Positions 34,463 through 42,785 of a DNA stretch of 64,000 nt are shown here, in pieces. Origin of the DNA: Anaerotruncus sp. (GTDB lineage Bacteria > Bacillota > Clostridia > Oscillospirales > Ruminococcaceae). The notes under the pieces are model-generated. The model was given only the letters and a program-made list of their open reading frames with translations, did no database searches and was not told the DNA's origin. The stretch's first letter is position 1. Each line of letters starts with the position of its first letter. The stretch spans positions 55,660-119,659 of the forward strand of contig JAETRV010000004.1 in assembly GCA_021770005.1 (NCBI GenBank), read 5' to 3'. Made by a program: the position numbers and the translations under genes.

Positions 34463-35326
34463 ATGGATAATATCCTGGATAGAGTCATCCAGAACTACCA
34501 TTTTCTCACGCGCTCGGAAAACAAAGTCGCTGATTATATCCTCAAGGCCAAGCAGGAGATCCAGAACATGACCATCTCTGAACTGGCTGCAAACTGTGGG
34601 GTTGCCGAAGCGACTGTTACCCGGTTCTGCCGGTCGCTTGGCTGCAAAGGATTTCATGATTTCAAAATGGCGGTTGCGCTTGCGGTGCTCTCCCCGGAGG
34701 TTGGCTCGGCCTCCGAACGCTATGGGCTGTGCGGAGAGGTGCATGCGGAGGACAGCATTGAGGAAAAATGCCGCAAACTCTGTTATATGGGGACCGAAGC
34801 GCTCCAGCAGACCTGCACCTTGGTCGAACCGGAACAGGTCAGAGCAGCGGTTGACTGCCTATTTCAGGCTGAGTGCGTCTACTGCTTCGGGCAGGGTAAC
34901 TCCTCCATCACCGCTATGGACGCTTGGGGGCGGTTTTCTTCGGTGACCCATAAGTTTCACTGGATCTCTGACGTACACATGCAGGCTTACACCGCTTCCC
35001 TGCTTGGTCCGCGGGATGTTGTCCTCTATTTTTCCTTTTCGGGGGCAACCCGCGAGCTTTCCGAGATTGGAGAACTGCTGCGTCAGAACGGTGCGCGCAT
35101 GATCCTGATCACCCGGTTTCCCAATTCCCCCGGCGCCTCCTATGCCAGCCCGATCCTGATTTGTGGGGCGAATGAAGGCCCCTTGCAGCAGGGTTCTCTT
35201 TCCGCCAAGATCGCCCAGCTCTATCTGATCGACGTGCTGTTTAACGAATATTGCAGCCGCGATCTGGAACAGACGATCGAGAACCGCGCCAAAACAAGTA
35301 ACTCTTTGCGCTCCAAGCTGCTGTAA
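34463..35326 (+). CDS. RpiR/MurR family transcriptional regulator with SIS domain
   Basis: 287 residues: N-terminal HTH_6 domain (1-77) with MTISELAANCGVAEATVTRFCRSLGCKGFHDFK, and a C-terminal SIS sugar-phosphate-binding domain (about 105-240) with CFGQGNSSITA and YFSFSGATRELSEIGELL. SIS-domain RpiR proteins sense phosphosugars, so the divergent opp operon is probably induced or repressed by a sugar-phosphate intermediate (inference). AAAGGCGG precedes ATG 34463. Confidence 0.9.
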   Translation: MDNILDRVIQNYHFLTRSENKVADYILKAKQEIQNMTISELAANCGVAEATVTRFCRSLGCKGFHDFKMAVALAVLSPEVGSASERYGLCGEVHAEDSIEEKCRKLCYMGTEALQQTCTLVEPEQVRAAVDCLFQAECVYCFGQGNSSITAMDAWGRFSSVTHKFHWISDVHMQAYTASLLGPRDVVLYFSFSGATRELSEIGELLRQNGARMILITRFPNSPGASYASPILICGANEGPLQQGSLSAKIAQLYLIDVLFNEYCSRDLEQTIENRAKTSNSLRSKLL

Positions 35327-35335
35327 CAAATGAGA

Positions 35336-35359
35336 AAGGACAGGCGGCTGCCTGTCCTT
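35336..35359 (+). terminator. Terminator of the rpiR-type gene
   Basis: AAGGACAGGC, GGCT loop, GCCTGTCCTT; 10-bp perfect stem followed by CTTCTTCG. Confidence 0.8.
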
Positions 35360-35389
35360 CTTCGCTCTATATGATGAAACCAAATGGCG

Positions 35390-36211
35390 TCAACACCTGT
35401 CCCCTGCCAGATATTCCTTGGCGTACCGTTTTGGGGAGGTCCCGGTCAAGGTGCCGAAGGTGCGGATAAAATGCTCGTTGTTCCGGAACCCGACCGCCTC
35501 GCCGACCTCCTGCACCCGCATCCCCTGACGAAGCAGTTCGCGCGCCTTGAGCACCCGGCACTGGATGATATATTCGATCACGCTGAACCCGGTCGCGGAT
35601 TTGAAGATGTGGCAGAGGTGGTATTTGTTGATGAAAAAGCGTGAGGAGATCATGTCGAGGGTGAGCGGCTCGGTGATGTGCTGCTGTATGTACTCGAGGA
35701 TCGGAGCGACCCGCGCAAATTCGGGGCTGAACATCCCCTTTTCCCGTCCGATCGTCTCGAACGAGGTGAACACCTGAAGCAAAAACCGCATCAGCAGAAT
35801 CACCCGTTCGATGTCGCTGCCAAACCGGCTGTTTTCAGGCGCGGCAAGCTGTTCAAAAAGCCCCACCAATTCCTGGGTCTGTCCTTGATCGAGGCGTGTG
35901 CAGTGGCCCGCCTGATGGATGCTCGCAAGGAAATCGGTCTGCTGGGTGGAAAACGACTGCAAGGCCGAGGGCGGCAGATGCATCACATACCGTTTGTATG
36001 CATCATTGGCGATGCTCTTATGGAGTGTCGCCTCCCCCACCAGCAGCAGGGTGCCGCAGTGCAACGGATAAAGTTCGTTCTCAATGAAAAAGTCCCCTCC
36101 ATCCGAAAGCGAGAGCAGGATTTCCACATCCTCGTGGAAATGCGGGCGATCCATATGCCATTTATCGTCCCGGCTGAGCCGGAGCTGGTATTTCGCCTGT
36201 ATCAACGCCAT
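35390..36211 (-). CDS. AraC family transcriptional regulator, divergent from gctA
   Basis: 273 residues. N-terminal cupin-like sensor (HFHEDVEILLSLSDGGDFFIENELYPL) and C-terminal AraC HTH domain with LDMISSRFFINKYHLCHIFKSATG and VGEAVGFRNNEHFIRTFGTLTGTSPKRY. It lies back to back with the gct-hgd operon across 387 bases and has its own promoter, so it is a candidate regulator of that operon; the ligand is unknown. AAAGGGGG precedes ATG 36211. Confidence 0.88.
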   Translation of the reverse strand: MALIQAKYQLRLSRDDKWHMDRPHFHEDVEILLSLSDGGDFFIENELYPLHCGTLLLVGEATLHKSIANDAYKRYVMHLPPSALQSFSTQQTDFLASIHQAGHCTRLDQGQTQELVGLFEQLAAPENSRFGSDIERVILLMRFLLQVFTSFETIGREKGMFSPEFARVAPILEYIQQHITEPLTLDMISSRFFINKYHLCHIFKSATGFSVIEYIIQCRVLKARELLRQGMRVQEVGEAVGFRNNEHFIRTFGTLTGTSPKRYAKEYLAGDRC

Positions 36212-36259
36212 TCCCCCTTTGCAAAGCCCGCTTTTACGGCAGGCCCATCCGGCAAAAAC

Positions 36260-36288
36260 AGTATAGCATAAAACAGCAAGATATGCAA
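36260..36288 (-). promoter_or_regulatory. Promoter of the AraC-type gene
   Basis: On the minus strand TTGCAT (36288-36283), 17 bases, TATACT (36265-36260). The rest of the 36289-36598 gap holds no gene; it contains the gctA promoter and a GGGCGG-CGT-CCGCCC hairpin (36554-36568) in the gctA leader. Confidence 0.65.
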
Positions 36289-36472
36289 ACTATCCGCAAA
36301 AACAGTCAAATTTGAAAAAACGCTGTGCAAACCTGTCGCTTTGTGGATTCCCTGTGCATATTTTTTAGTCGAAAAAGCCATAATTTTTGCCTCCTTTCTT
36401 CCAATTTCTTAAATCTAACACAACATATGCAAGGTTTTTGACAAATCTTTATAAGTAATCCGGTACGGAATG

Positions 36473-36481
36473 TGTTATACT
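36473..36481 (+). promoter_or_regulatory. Putative extended -10 promoter of the gct-hgd operon
   Basis: TGTTATACT fits a TGn extended -10. A TTGACA at 36439-36444 lies too far upstream (32 bases) to be its -35, which may mean activator-dependent transcription. Confidence 0.45.
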
Positions 36482-36598
36482 GGAAACACATGATGAGCGT
36501 TCTCTTTCAGAAGCGTTCTGCATATCCCGATCCTTTTGCGCTTTTGCGCATCCGGGCGGCGTCCGCCCTGCAAAATACATATTTTTGGAGGTTTTATC

Positions 36599-37567
36599 GT
36601 GAAAAAAGTGTATCAATTGTCTGATGCGATTTCCAAGTTCGTCCACGACGGCGACTATATCGCATTCGGCGGCTTCACCACCAACAGAAAGCCGATTGCT
36701 GCGGTCTCGGAGATCATCCGTCAGGGTCAGAAGGACTTTATTCTCGATTCCGGCCCGACCGGAAGCGATGCTGATATGCTGATCGGCGCTGGCCGGGTAA
36801 AAGCCTACATCAACTGCTACACCGCCAACTCGGGTGTCACCAACGTTTCCCGCCGGTTCCGCCACGCGATCGAAAAGGGCGAGATCCTCTTCGAGGACTA
36901 TTCGCAGGACGCTGCGGTCCTGATGTTCCACGGCGCAGCGCTCGGCCTGCCGTATGTCCCGATCCGCATGATGCTCGGCACCGGCCTGGTCGACCACTGG
37001 GGCATCAGCAAGGAGGACCGCCAGAAGATCGACAAGCTGCCCAACGATAAGTTCCTGATTCAGGACGACCCGTTCAACCCCGGCCATCAGATCGTTCTGC
37101 TGCCGGTCCCGAAGATTGATGTTGCGATCCTCCATGTCCAGATGGCTTCGTTCGACGGCACCTGCCGCATCGACGGCGACGAATTCCACGATGTTGACCT
37201 CGCAATCGCTTCCAAACACTGCATCGTCACCTGCGAAGAGCTGGTCACCGATGAGTATATCCGCCGTGAGCCTTCCCTCAACACCATCCCCGGCTTCTGC
37301 GTTGACGCGGTTGTCCACCTCCCGCATGGTGCGCATCCGTCCCAGTGCTATGGCTGCTACGACTACGACAACCCGTTCTATGTCATGTACGACAAGGCGA
37401 GCAAGACACAGGAAGATTTCGACCAGTTCCTGAAAGACTGGGTCTACGATGTCAAGGATCACAGCGGGTATCTCAACAAGCTCGGCGGGGCGCGCCTGGC
37501 AGATCTGAAGGCGGTTCCCGGTTTCGGATATCACACCGATATGACCAAGATGGCACAGGAGGGTTAA
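36599..37567 (+). CDS. gctA: Glutaconate CoA-transferase subunit A
   Basis: Activates 2-hydroxyglutarate to its CoA ester in the 2-hydroxyglutarate pathway of glutamate fermentation. 322 residues, nearly the same length as the Acidaminococcus enzyme, and alike throughout from memory: IAFGGFTTNRKPIAA, VKAYINCYTANSGVTNVSRR, HPSQCYGCYDYDNPF, GYHTDMTK at the end. Starts with GTG 36599 after TTTGGAGG. gctB follows after 3 bases. Confidence 0.94.
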   Translation: MKKVYQLSDAISKFVHDGDYIAFGGFTTNRKPIAAVSEIIRQGQKDFILDSGPTGSDADMLIGAGRVKAYINCYTANSGVTNVSRRFRHAIEKGEILFEDYSQDAAVLMFHGAALGLPYVPIRMMLGTGLVDHWGISKEDRQKIDKLPNDKFLIQDDPFNPGHQIVLLPVPKIDVAILHVQMASFDGTCRIDGDEFHDVDLAIASKHCIVTCEELVTDEYIRREPSLNTIPGFCVDAVVHLPHGAHPSQCYGCYDYDNPFYVMYDKASKTQEDFDQFLKDWVYDVKDHSGYLNKLGGARLADLKAVPGFGYHTDMTKMAQEG

Positions 37568-37570
37568 TCA

Positions 37571-38362
37571 ATGGCTGACTACACCAACTATACCAATAGA
37601 GAAATGCAGGCGATTTCGATCGCCAAATCGATCAGCGATGGACAGATCGCGATCGTCGGAACCGGCCTGCCGCTGATCGGCGCTGCGCTGGCAAAACGCA
37701 TCTACGCCCCCAACTGCACCCTGATCGTCGAGAGCGGCCTCATGGACTGCGCACCGATCGAGGTTCCCCGCAGCGTGGGCGACATCCGCCTGATGGCACA
37801 CTGTGCAGTACAGTGGCCGAACGTCCGCTATGTCGGCTTCCAGGCCAACGAGTGGCTGCATGACACCTCCCGCATGGTCGCGTTCATCGGCGGCGCGCAG
37901 ATCGACGCATACGGCAACGTCAACTCGACCTGCATCGGCGATTATCACAACCCGGTCACCCGGTTCACCGGCTCGGGCGGCGCGAACGGCATCGCCACCT
38001 TTGTCAACACGATCATCATGATGCAGCACGAGAAACGCCGCTTCATGGATAAGATCGACTATGTCACCAGCGCTGGTTGGATCGATGGTCCGGACGGACG
38101 CGCCAAGGTCGGCCTGCCCGCAAACCGCGGCCCGCAGATGGTTGTTACCGACCGCGGTATCATGAAGTTCGACGAGCAGACCAAGCGTATGTACCTGTAT
38201 GGCTACTACGAGACCTCCTCCCCCGAGGACATCATTGAGAACACTGGCTTTGAGATCGATGTCTCCAAGGCGATCAAGATCGACCCGCCCACCCCGGATA
38301 TCATCAAGATCATCCGTGAGGAGATCGACCCGAAACAGGCGTTTATCAAAGTTCCCCAGTAA
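37571..38362 (+). CDS. gctB: Glutaconate CoA-transferase subunit B
   Basis: Catalytic subunit; 263 residues. Glu54 (in LIVESGLMDCAP) is the residue that forms the glutamyl-CoA thioester in the A. fermentans enzyme, and its number is unchanged here. FTGSGGANGIATFVNTIIMMQHEKRRF is also typical. AGGAGG precedes ATG 37571. In Acidaminococcus a glutaconyl-CoA decarboxylase gene (gcdA) sits between gctB and hgdC; here there are only 78 bases. Confidence 0.94.
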   Translation: MADYTNYTNREMQAISIAKSISDGQIAIVGTGLPLIGAALAKRIYAPNCTLIVESGLMDCAPIEVPRSVGDIRLMAHCAVQWPNVRYVGFQANEWLHDTSRMVAFIGGAQIDAYGNVNSTCIGDYHNPVTRFTGSGGANGIATFVNTIIMMQHEKRRFMDKIDYVTSAGWIDGPDGRAKVGLPANRGPQMVVTDRGIMKFDEQTKRMYLYGYYETSSPEDIIENTGFEIDVSKAIKIDPPTPDIIKIIREEIDPKQAFIKVPQ

Positions 38363-38440
38363 TCCCTTGTGATTCCGCGCCGGGCGTCCCGTTTGCGGGG
38401 ATGTCCGGCGCTCCAAATTCCCAGATTAGGAAGGTATGCA

Positions 38441-39223
38441 ATGAGTATCTACACGATGGGCATTGATGTCGGTTCGACATCCTCCAAATGCGTGATCCTC
38501 AAGGACGGTCAGGAGATCGTCTGCAAATCGCTGGTCGCTTCCGGCACCGGCACCTCGGGTCCTGACCGCGCGGTCGCCGAGCTGCTGGAAAAGAGCGGAC
38601 TGAAAAAGGAGGATATGTCTTATATCCTCGCAACCGGCTATGGCCGCAATTCGATCGACTGGGTGGACCAGCAGATGAGCGAGCTGAGCTGCCATGCGCG
38701 CGGGGCTTACCACCTGTTCCCCGAGGTCCATACTGTTATCGACATCGGCGGCCAGGACGTCAAGGTGCTTCAGATTGAGAACGGCGCAATGGTCAATTTC
38801 CAGATGAACGACAAGTGTGCTGCCGGTACCGGGCGTTTTCTCGACGTCATGGCGCGGGTGCTCGAGGTCAACGTCTCCGACCTCGCCGAGCTGGGCGCAA
38901 AATCGACCAAGAAAATCGGCATCAGCTCGACCTGCACCGTTTTTGCGGAGAGCGAGGTCATCAGCCAGCTTGCGCAGGGAAGCGACAAATGCGACATCAT
39001 CAACGGCATCCACCACTCGATCGCCAACCGGGTTGCGGGGCTTACCCACCGGGTCGGCGTGCGCGACCAGCTTGTCATGACCGGCGGCGTTGCCCAGAAC
39101 AGCGGCGTGGTCAAGGCGCTCGAGGAGGAGCTGGGCCATACCATCCTCACCTCCCCGATCACCCAGTATGTCGGCGCGCTGGGCGCGTCCCTCTTCGCCT
39201 ACCAGAAGGCGCTCAAAAAGTAG
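38441..39223 (+). CDS. hgdC: 2-hydroxyglutaryl-CoA dehydratase activator (archerase)
   Basis: ATP-dependent [4Fe-4S] protein that injects a high-energy electron into the dehydratase. 260 residues, the exact family length. ASKHA-type N terminus GIDVGSTSSKCVIL, and the two cluster cysteines Cys126 (NDKCAAGTGRF) and Cys165 (SSTCTVFAESEV) that join the subunits of the homodimer. AGGAAGG precedes ATG 38441; a longer frame from 38369 is not conserved. The cluster makes the enzyme oxygen-sensitive, in line with strict anaerobiosis. Confidence 0.95.
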   Translation: MSIYTMGIDVGSTSSKCVILKDGQEIVCKSLVASGTGTSGPDRAVAELLEKSGLKKEDMSYILATGYGRNSIDWVDQQMSELSCHARGAYHLFPEVHTVIDIGGQDVKVLQIENGAMVNFQMNDKCAAGTGRFLDVMARVLEVNVSDLAELGAKSTKKIGISSTCTVFAESEVISQLAQGSDKCDIINGIHHSIANRVAGLTHRVGVRDQLVMTGGVAQNSGVVKALEEELGHTILTSPITQYVGALGASLFAYQKALKK

Positions 39224-39315
39224 TTTCCCAGTTCCCGGAAAAAGCTCCCGGCATCCGCTCCTGACCGAGAAGTATGCCGGGAATCCAAGTTTTAGATTCG
39301 GAGGTATGAATCATC

Positions 39316-40590
39316 ATGGCTGAAACCGAGAAAACCACGGCTGCGGCTCCTGCCGCGAAGCCGAAAAAAGAAGCCAGCCCCGCAACCAAAGCGCTGCGCA
39401 AGGTCGTTTCCGACGTTTACGCCGCTGCGTGGACTGCAAAAGAACAGGGCCGTCCGATCGGCTGGTCCTCTTCCAAATTCCCGGCCGAGATCGCCGAGAC
39501 GCTTGGTCTCGCGGTGGTCTATCCGGAGAACCAGGCAGCCGGTATCGCCGCCCAGCATGACGGCGAGCGGATGTGCCAGATCGCCGAGGAGATGGGCTTT
39601 GACGCGGACATCTGCGGATATGCGCGGATCAGCTTGGCCTGCGCGAACGGCGCTATCACCACCAATGAGGGCCGCCGCGTGCCCCGCCCGGACTTCGTGC
39701 TCTGCTGCAACAACATCTGCAATTGCATGACCAAATGGTATGAGAATATCGCCCGCATGAACAACTGCCCGCTGATTATGATCGACGTCCCCTACAACAA
39801 CCATGTGGAAGTCGATGACAGCTATGTGCAGTACATACGCGGCCAGTTCGACGATGCGATCGTCCAGCTCGAGAAGATCTCCGGCAACAAGTGGGATGAG
39901 GAGAAATTCAAACAGGTCTGCGCCAACGCCAACCGCACCGCGAAAGCCTGGCTGAAGGTCTGCGACTATCTCCAGTATAAGCCCGCCCCGATGTCCGGTT
40001 TTGACCTGTTCAACCACATGGCTGACGTCGTGACCGCCCGCTGCAAGGTCGAAGCTGCTGAGGCGTTCGAGCTGCTCGCTGAGGAGCTGGAAGAGCATGT
40101 CAAGAACGGCACCTCTACCCTGCCGTTCCCCGAGCAGTACCGCGTTATGTTCGAGGGTATCCCCTGCTGGCCCGACCTGAAAGCGCTCTTCAAACCGCTC
40201 AAGGGCAACGGCGTCAACGTCACCGCGGTCGTCTATGCGCCTGCGTTCGGCTTTGTCTACGACGATATGGATTCCCTCTGCCGCGCTTACTGCAAAGCGC
40301 CGAACTCGGTCTGCATCGAGCAGGGCGTCGATTGGCGTGAAGGCATTTGCCGCGACAACAAGGTAGACGGTGTTCTGGTCCACTATAACCGCAGCTGCAA
40401 ACCGTGGAGCGGCTACATGGCCGAGATGCAGCGCCGGTTCACCAAGGACCTCGGCGTCCCCTGTGCAGGGTTCGACGGCGACCAGGCCGACCCCCGCAAC
40501 TTCAACGCTGCCCAGTATGAGACCCGCGTGCAGGGCCTTGTGGAAGCGATGGAGCAAAACAAGCTCGCTAAGGAGGCCAAAGCGCAATGA
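39316..40590 (+). CDS. hgdA: 2-hydroxyglutaryl-CoA dehydratase, alpha subunit
   Basis: With HgdB removes water from (R)-2-hydroxyglutaryl-CoA to give glutaconyl-CoA. 424 residues, HGD-D family, with an Ala/Lys/Pro-rich N-terminal 25 residues. The conserved core reads WSSSKFPAEIAETLGLAVVYPEN, CCNNICNCMTKWYENIARMN and HYNRSCKPWSG; the cysteines in these motifs bind the [4Fe-4S] cluster. It is shorter than the Acidaminococcus alpha subunit as I remember it (about 477). CGGAGG precedes the ATG; it overlaps hgdB by 4 bases. Confidence 0.92.
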   Translation: MAETEKTTAAAPAAKPKKEASPATKALRKVVSDVYAAAWTAKEQGRPIGWSSSKFPAEIAETLGLAVVYPENQAAGIAAQHDGERMCQIAEEMGFDADICGYARISLACANGAITTNEGRRVPRPDFVLCCNNICNCMTKWYENIARMNNCPLIMIDVPYNNHVEVDDSYVQYIRGQFDDAIVQLEKISGNKWDEEKFKQVCANANRTAKAWLKVCDYLQYKPAPMSGFDLFNHMADVVTARCKVEAAEAFELLAEELEEHVKNGTSTLPFPEQYRVMFEGIPCWPDLKALFKPLKGNGVNVTAVVYAPAFGFVYDDMDSLCRAYCKAPNSVCIEQGVDWREGICRDNKVDGVLVHYNRSCKPWSGYMAEMQRRFTKDLGVPCAGFDGDQADPRNFNAAQYETRVQGLVEAMEQNKLAKEAKAQ

Positions 40591-41732
40591 GTATCGAAGT
40601 TTTGCTGAACGAATTTAAGGAAATTGCCGCCAATCCTGCCAAGCAGCTCAACGACTGCAAAGCAGCCGGCAAAAAAGCGATCGGCGTCCTGCCGTATTTC
40701 GCGCCCGAAGAGCTGGTTTATGCCGCTGGTATGATGCCGTTCGGCATCTGGGGCAGCAACACCAAAACCATCAACCGCTCAAAGGAATATTGCGCCACCT
40801 TCTATTGCACCATCGCGCAGTTGGCGCTTGAGATGCTGCTCGACGGCACGATGGATCAGCTGGATGGGATCATCACCCCCACCATCTGCGATACCCTGCG
40901 CCCGATGTCTCAGAACTTCCGCGTTTCGATGGGCGACAAGATGAAGGTGATCTTCCTCGCACACCCGCAGAATCGCGCGAAAGAGTACGGCATCACCTTC
41001 TGCATGAAACAGTATGGCAACATCCGCAAGGAACTGGAAGAGCTGAAAGGCTCGCCGATTTCGGATGAAGCGATCTTGGATGCAATCAAGGTCTACAACA
41101 AGAGCCGCGCTGCCCGCCGCAAATTCGTCAAGCTGGCGAACGAGCATTGTGACGTCATCACCCCGATCAAGCGCAGCGCAGTCCTCAAGGCTTCCTACTT
41201 CATGATGAAGGATGTCTATACCGAGAAGCTCGAGGCGCTCAACGCCGAGCTTGAGAAACTGCCGGTTTGCAACTGGAAGGGCGTCAAGGTGGTCACTTCG
41301 GGCATTATCTGCGACAATCCCAAACTGCTCCAGATTTTCGAGGACAACAACATTGCGATTGCGGCGGACGACGTTGCGCATGAGAGTCGTATGATCCGTG
41401 TCGATGCACCCGAAGAGGGCGACCCGATGCGTGCGCTCGCACAGCAGTTTGCGATGCAGGATTATGATGTTCTGCTCTACGATCCTGCTTCCGAGCAGAA
41501 CCGCCGCGCTGAATTTGTCGCCCAGATGGTCAAGGATAGCGGTGCACAGGGCCTTGTGCTCTTCATGCAGCAGTTCTGTGACCCCGAGGAGATGGAGTAT
41601 CCCTCGTTCAAAAAGGCGCTCGATGAAGCGGATATCCCGCACATCAAACTCGGCGTTGACCAGCAGATGCGCGACTTTGGTCAGGCAAGCACTGCGATTC
41701 AGGCATTCGCCGACGTACTCAGCACCCGCTGA
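40587..41732 (+). CDS. hgdB: 2-hydroxyglutaryl-CoA dehydratase, beta subunit
   Basis: 381 residues, HGD-D family, holding the second [4Fe-4S] cluster. Typical regions: GVLPYFAPEELVYAAGMMPFGIWG, TPTICDTLRPMSQNF (cluster Cys), and QQFCDPEEMEYPSFKKALDEADIPH near the end. The ATGA overlap with hgdA ensures equal production of the two subunits. Last gene of gctAB-hgdCAB; a strong terminator follows. Confidence 0.93.
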   Translation: MSIEVLLNEFKEIAANPAKQLNDCKAAGKKAIGVLPYFAPEELVYAAGMMPFGIWGSNTKTINRSKEYCATFYCTIAQLALEMLLDGTMDQLDGIITPTICDTLRPMSQNFRVSMGDKMKVIFLAHPQNRAKEYGITFCMKQYGNIRKELEELKGSPISDEAILDAIKVYNKSRAARRKFVKLANEHCDVITPIKRSAVLKASYFMMKDVYTEKLEALNAELEKLPVCNWKGVKVVTSGIICDNPKLLQIFEDNNIAIAADDVAHESRMIRVDAPEEGDPMRALAQQFAMQDYDVLLYDPASEQNRRAEFVAQMVKDSGAQGLVLFMQQFCDPEEMEYPSFKKALDEADIPHIKLGVDQQMRDFGQASTAIQAFADVLSTR

Positions 41733-41750
41733 TTTTCCATTGTATGATAA

Positions 41751-41783
41751 AAAACCGGCCTCAACTGTGGGCCGGTTTTTTTA
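41751..41783 (+). terminator. Terminator of the gct-hgd operon
   Basis: AAAACCGGCC, 9-base loop, GGCCGGTTTT, then TTT; strong and possibly bidirectional with the convergent GntR gene. Confidence 0.92.
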
Positions 41784-41803
41784 TCCCTATCAGGGATAGC
41801 GCG

Positions 41804-42616
41804 TCAAACGGTGATATTCCGCTGGATATTGGTGAGCGGGTTGTTTTTTCCGCGGGCATGACTGTACAGTTCCATCTGAAATTCGCACAGGTCCGCCCTC
41901 GTGATTGAACTGGTGTATTCATAGATGAAACCGGTATCCAGATGGGAAATGCGGGTAATTCGGTAACCGGCATCCCTTGTCTGGCAGCGAAGTAGTTTCG
42001 CTGCCTCCTCCTTGATTAAAACAGCTGCAATCGTTTCTGTCGCGTGGTAAAGCTTTAAGGAATAGTTCTGGCTCAACACCTGGTAGAGCGATGCGGTGGA
42101 AAACTCCACCTGCTCGATCCCCGGACAGAGATAATACGGGATAGACGTTTTCTCAATCAATACAGGCTTGCCGTTCGCGCATCTCACCCGTTCCAGATAG
42201 AAGATCTCCTTTCTGGAAGGCGGGAGCTGGAGAATATCCGCAATTTTTTCCGGGGCGGCGGTTACCTCCTGCTTCAACACAATCGAAGAAGGAACTGCGC
42301 CAAGCTCGCGCATATTTTCGCTGAAATGATAGAGAGTATTCAACGGCCGTTTCATCTTGGCATCTGCTATAAAGGAACCTTTCCTGCGATAGCGGATCAG
42401 AAGCCCTTCTTCCACGAGCAGCTCCATCGCCTGACGAACGGTTGTCCTGCTGATCTTCAAAAATTCACTGAGATCGTTTTCCGGGAGCATCTTTTCTCCG
42501 GGCTGAAAAACGCCGGTTTTTACCTGCAAACGGATAAAATTCGCAAGCTGTTCATAGATCGGGACACTGGAAGCCGCTTGCAAATTGATCACATCTTTAA
42601 AAACTTCTCGTTCCAT
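41804..42616 (-). CDS. GntR/HutC family transcriptional regulator with UTRA domain
   Basis: 270 residues: N-terminal winged helix (15-80; YEQLANFIRLQVKTGVFQPGEKMLPENDLSEFLKISRTTVRQAMELL, quoted parts only as landmarks) and a C-terminal UTRA ligand domain (about 95-250; FYLERVRCANGKPVLIEK). Ligands of UTRA proteins are often sugars, sugar phosphates or histidine-type metabolites. It is divergent from the DeoC-family aldolase and probably controls it. The ribosome binding site before ATG 42616 is weak; an in-frame TTG three codons upstream is an alternative. Confidence 0.9.
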   Translation of the reverse strand: MEREVFKDVINLQAASSVPIYEQLANFIRLQVKTGVFQPGEKMLPENDLSEFLKISRTTVRQAMELLVEEGLLIRYRRKGSFIADAKMKRPLNTLYHFSENMRELGAVPSSIVLKQEVTAAPEKIADILQLPPSRKEIFYLERVRCANGKPVLIEKTSIPYYLCPGIEQVEFSTASLYQVLSQNYSLKLYHATETIAAVLIKEEAAKLLRCQTRDAGYRITRISHLDTGFIYEYTSSITRADLCEFQMELYSHARGKNNPLTNIQRNITV

Positions 42617-42650
42617 AGAAAGCAACCGTCCCTTCTTCCTGTACAAAATC

Positions 42651-42679
42651 ATTATAACAACCAGGTGAAATACTTTCAA
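42651..42679 (-). promoter_or_regulatory. Promoter of the GntR-type gene
   Basis: TTGAAA (42679-42674), 17-base spacer, TATAAT (42656-42651) on the minus strand. Confidence 0.8.
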
Positions 42680-42709
42680 GGACAGTGAAATCTAAATTTT
42701 TAAAACTGC

Positions 42710-42738
42710 TTGACAAATCTTCCTCCAAGTTATATATT
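42710..42738 (+). promoter_or_regulatory. Promoter of the DeoC-family gene
   Basis: TTGACA (42710-42715), 17-base spacer, TATATT (42733-42738). Confidence 0.8.
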
Positions 42739-42741
42739 AAA

Positions 42742-42752
42742 TGTATGATACA
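42742..42752. promoter_or_regulatory. Candidate GntR operator
   Basis: Perfect palindrome TGTAT-G-ATACA just downstream of the -10 element of the aldolase promoter, a typical repressor position. Confidence 0.5.
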
Positions 42753-42785
42753 ATTCAAACAATTAAGCAAGGAGGATGATTCGGG

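Noticed and set aside
36449..37534. 361-residue minus-strand open frame opposite gctA
   Set aside because: Antisense to gctA, which matches glutaconate CoA-transferase along its whole length.
39292..40587. 431-residue minus-strand open frame opposite hgdA
   Set aside because: Exact shadow of hgdA in the codon-biased GC-rich operon; Val/Ala/Asp-rich without motifs.
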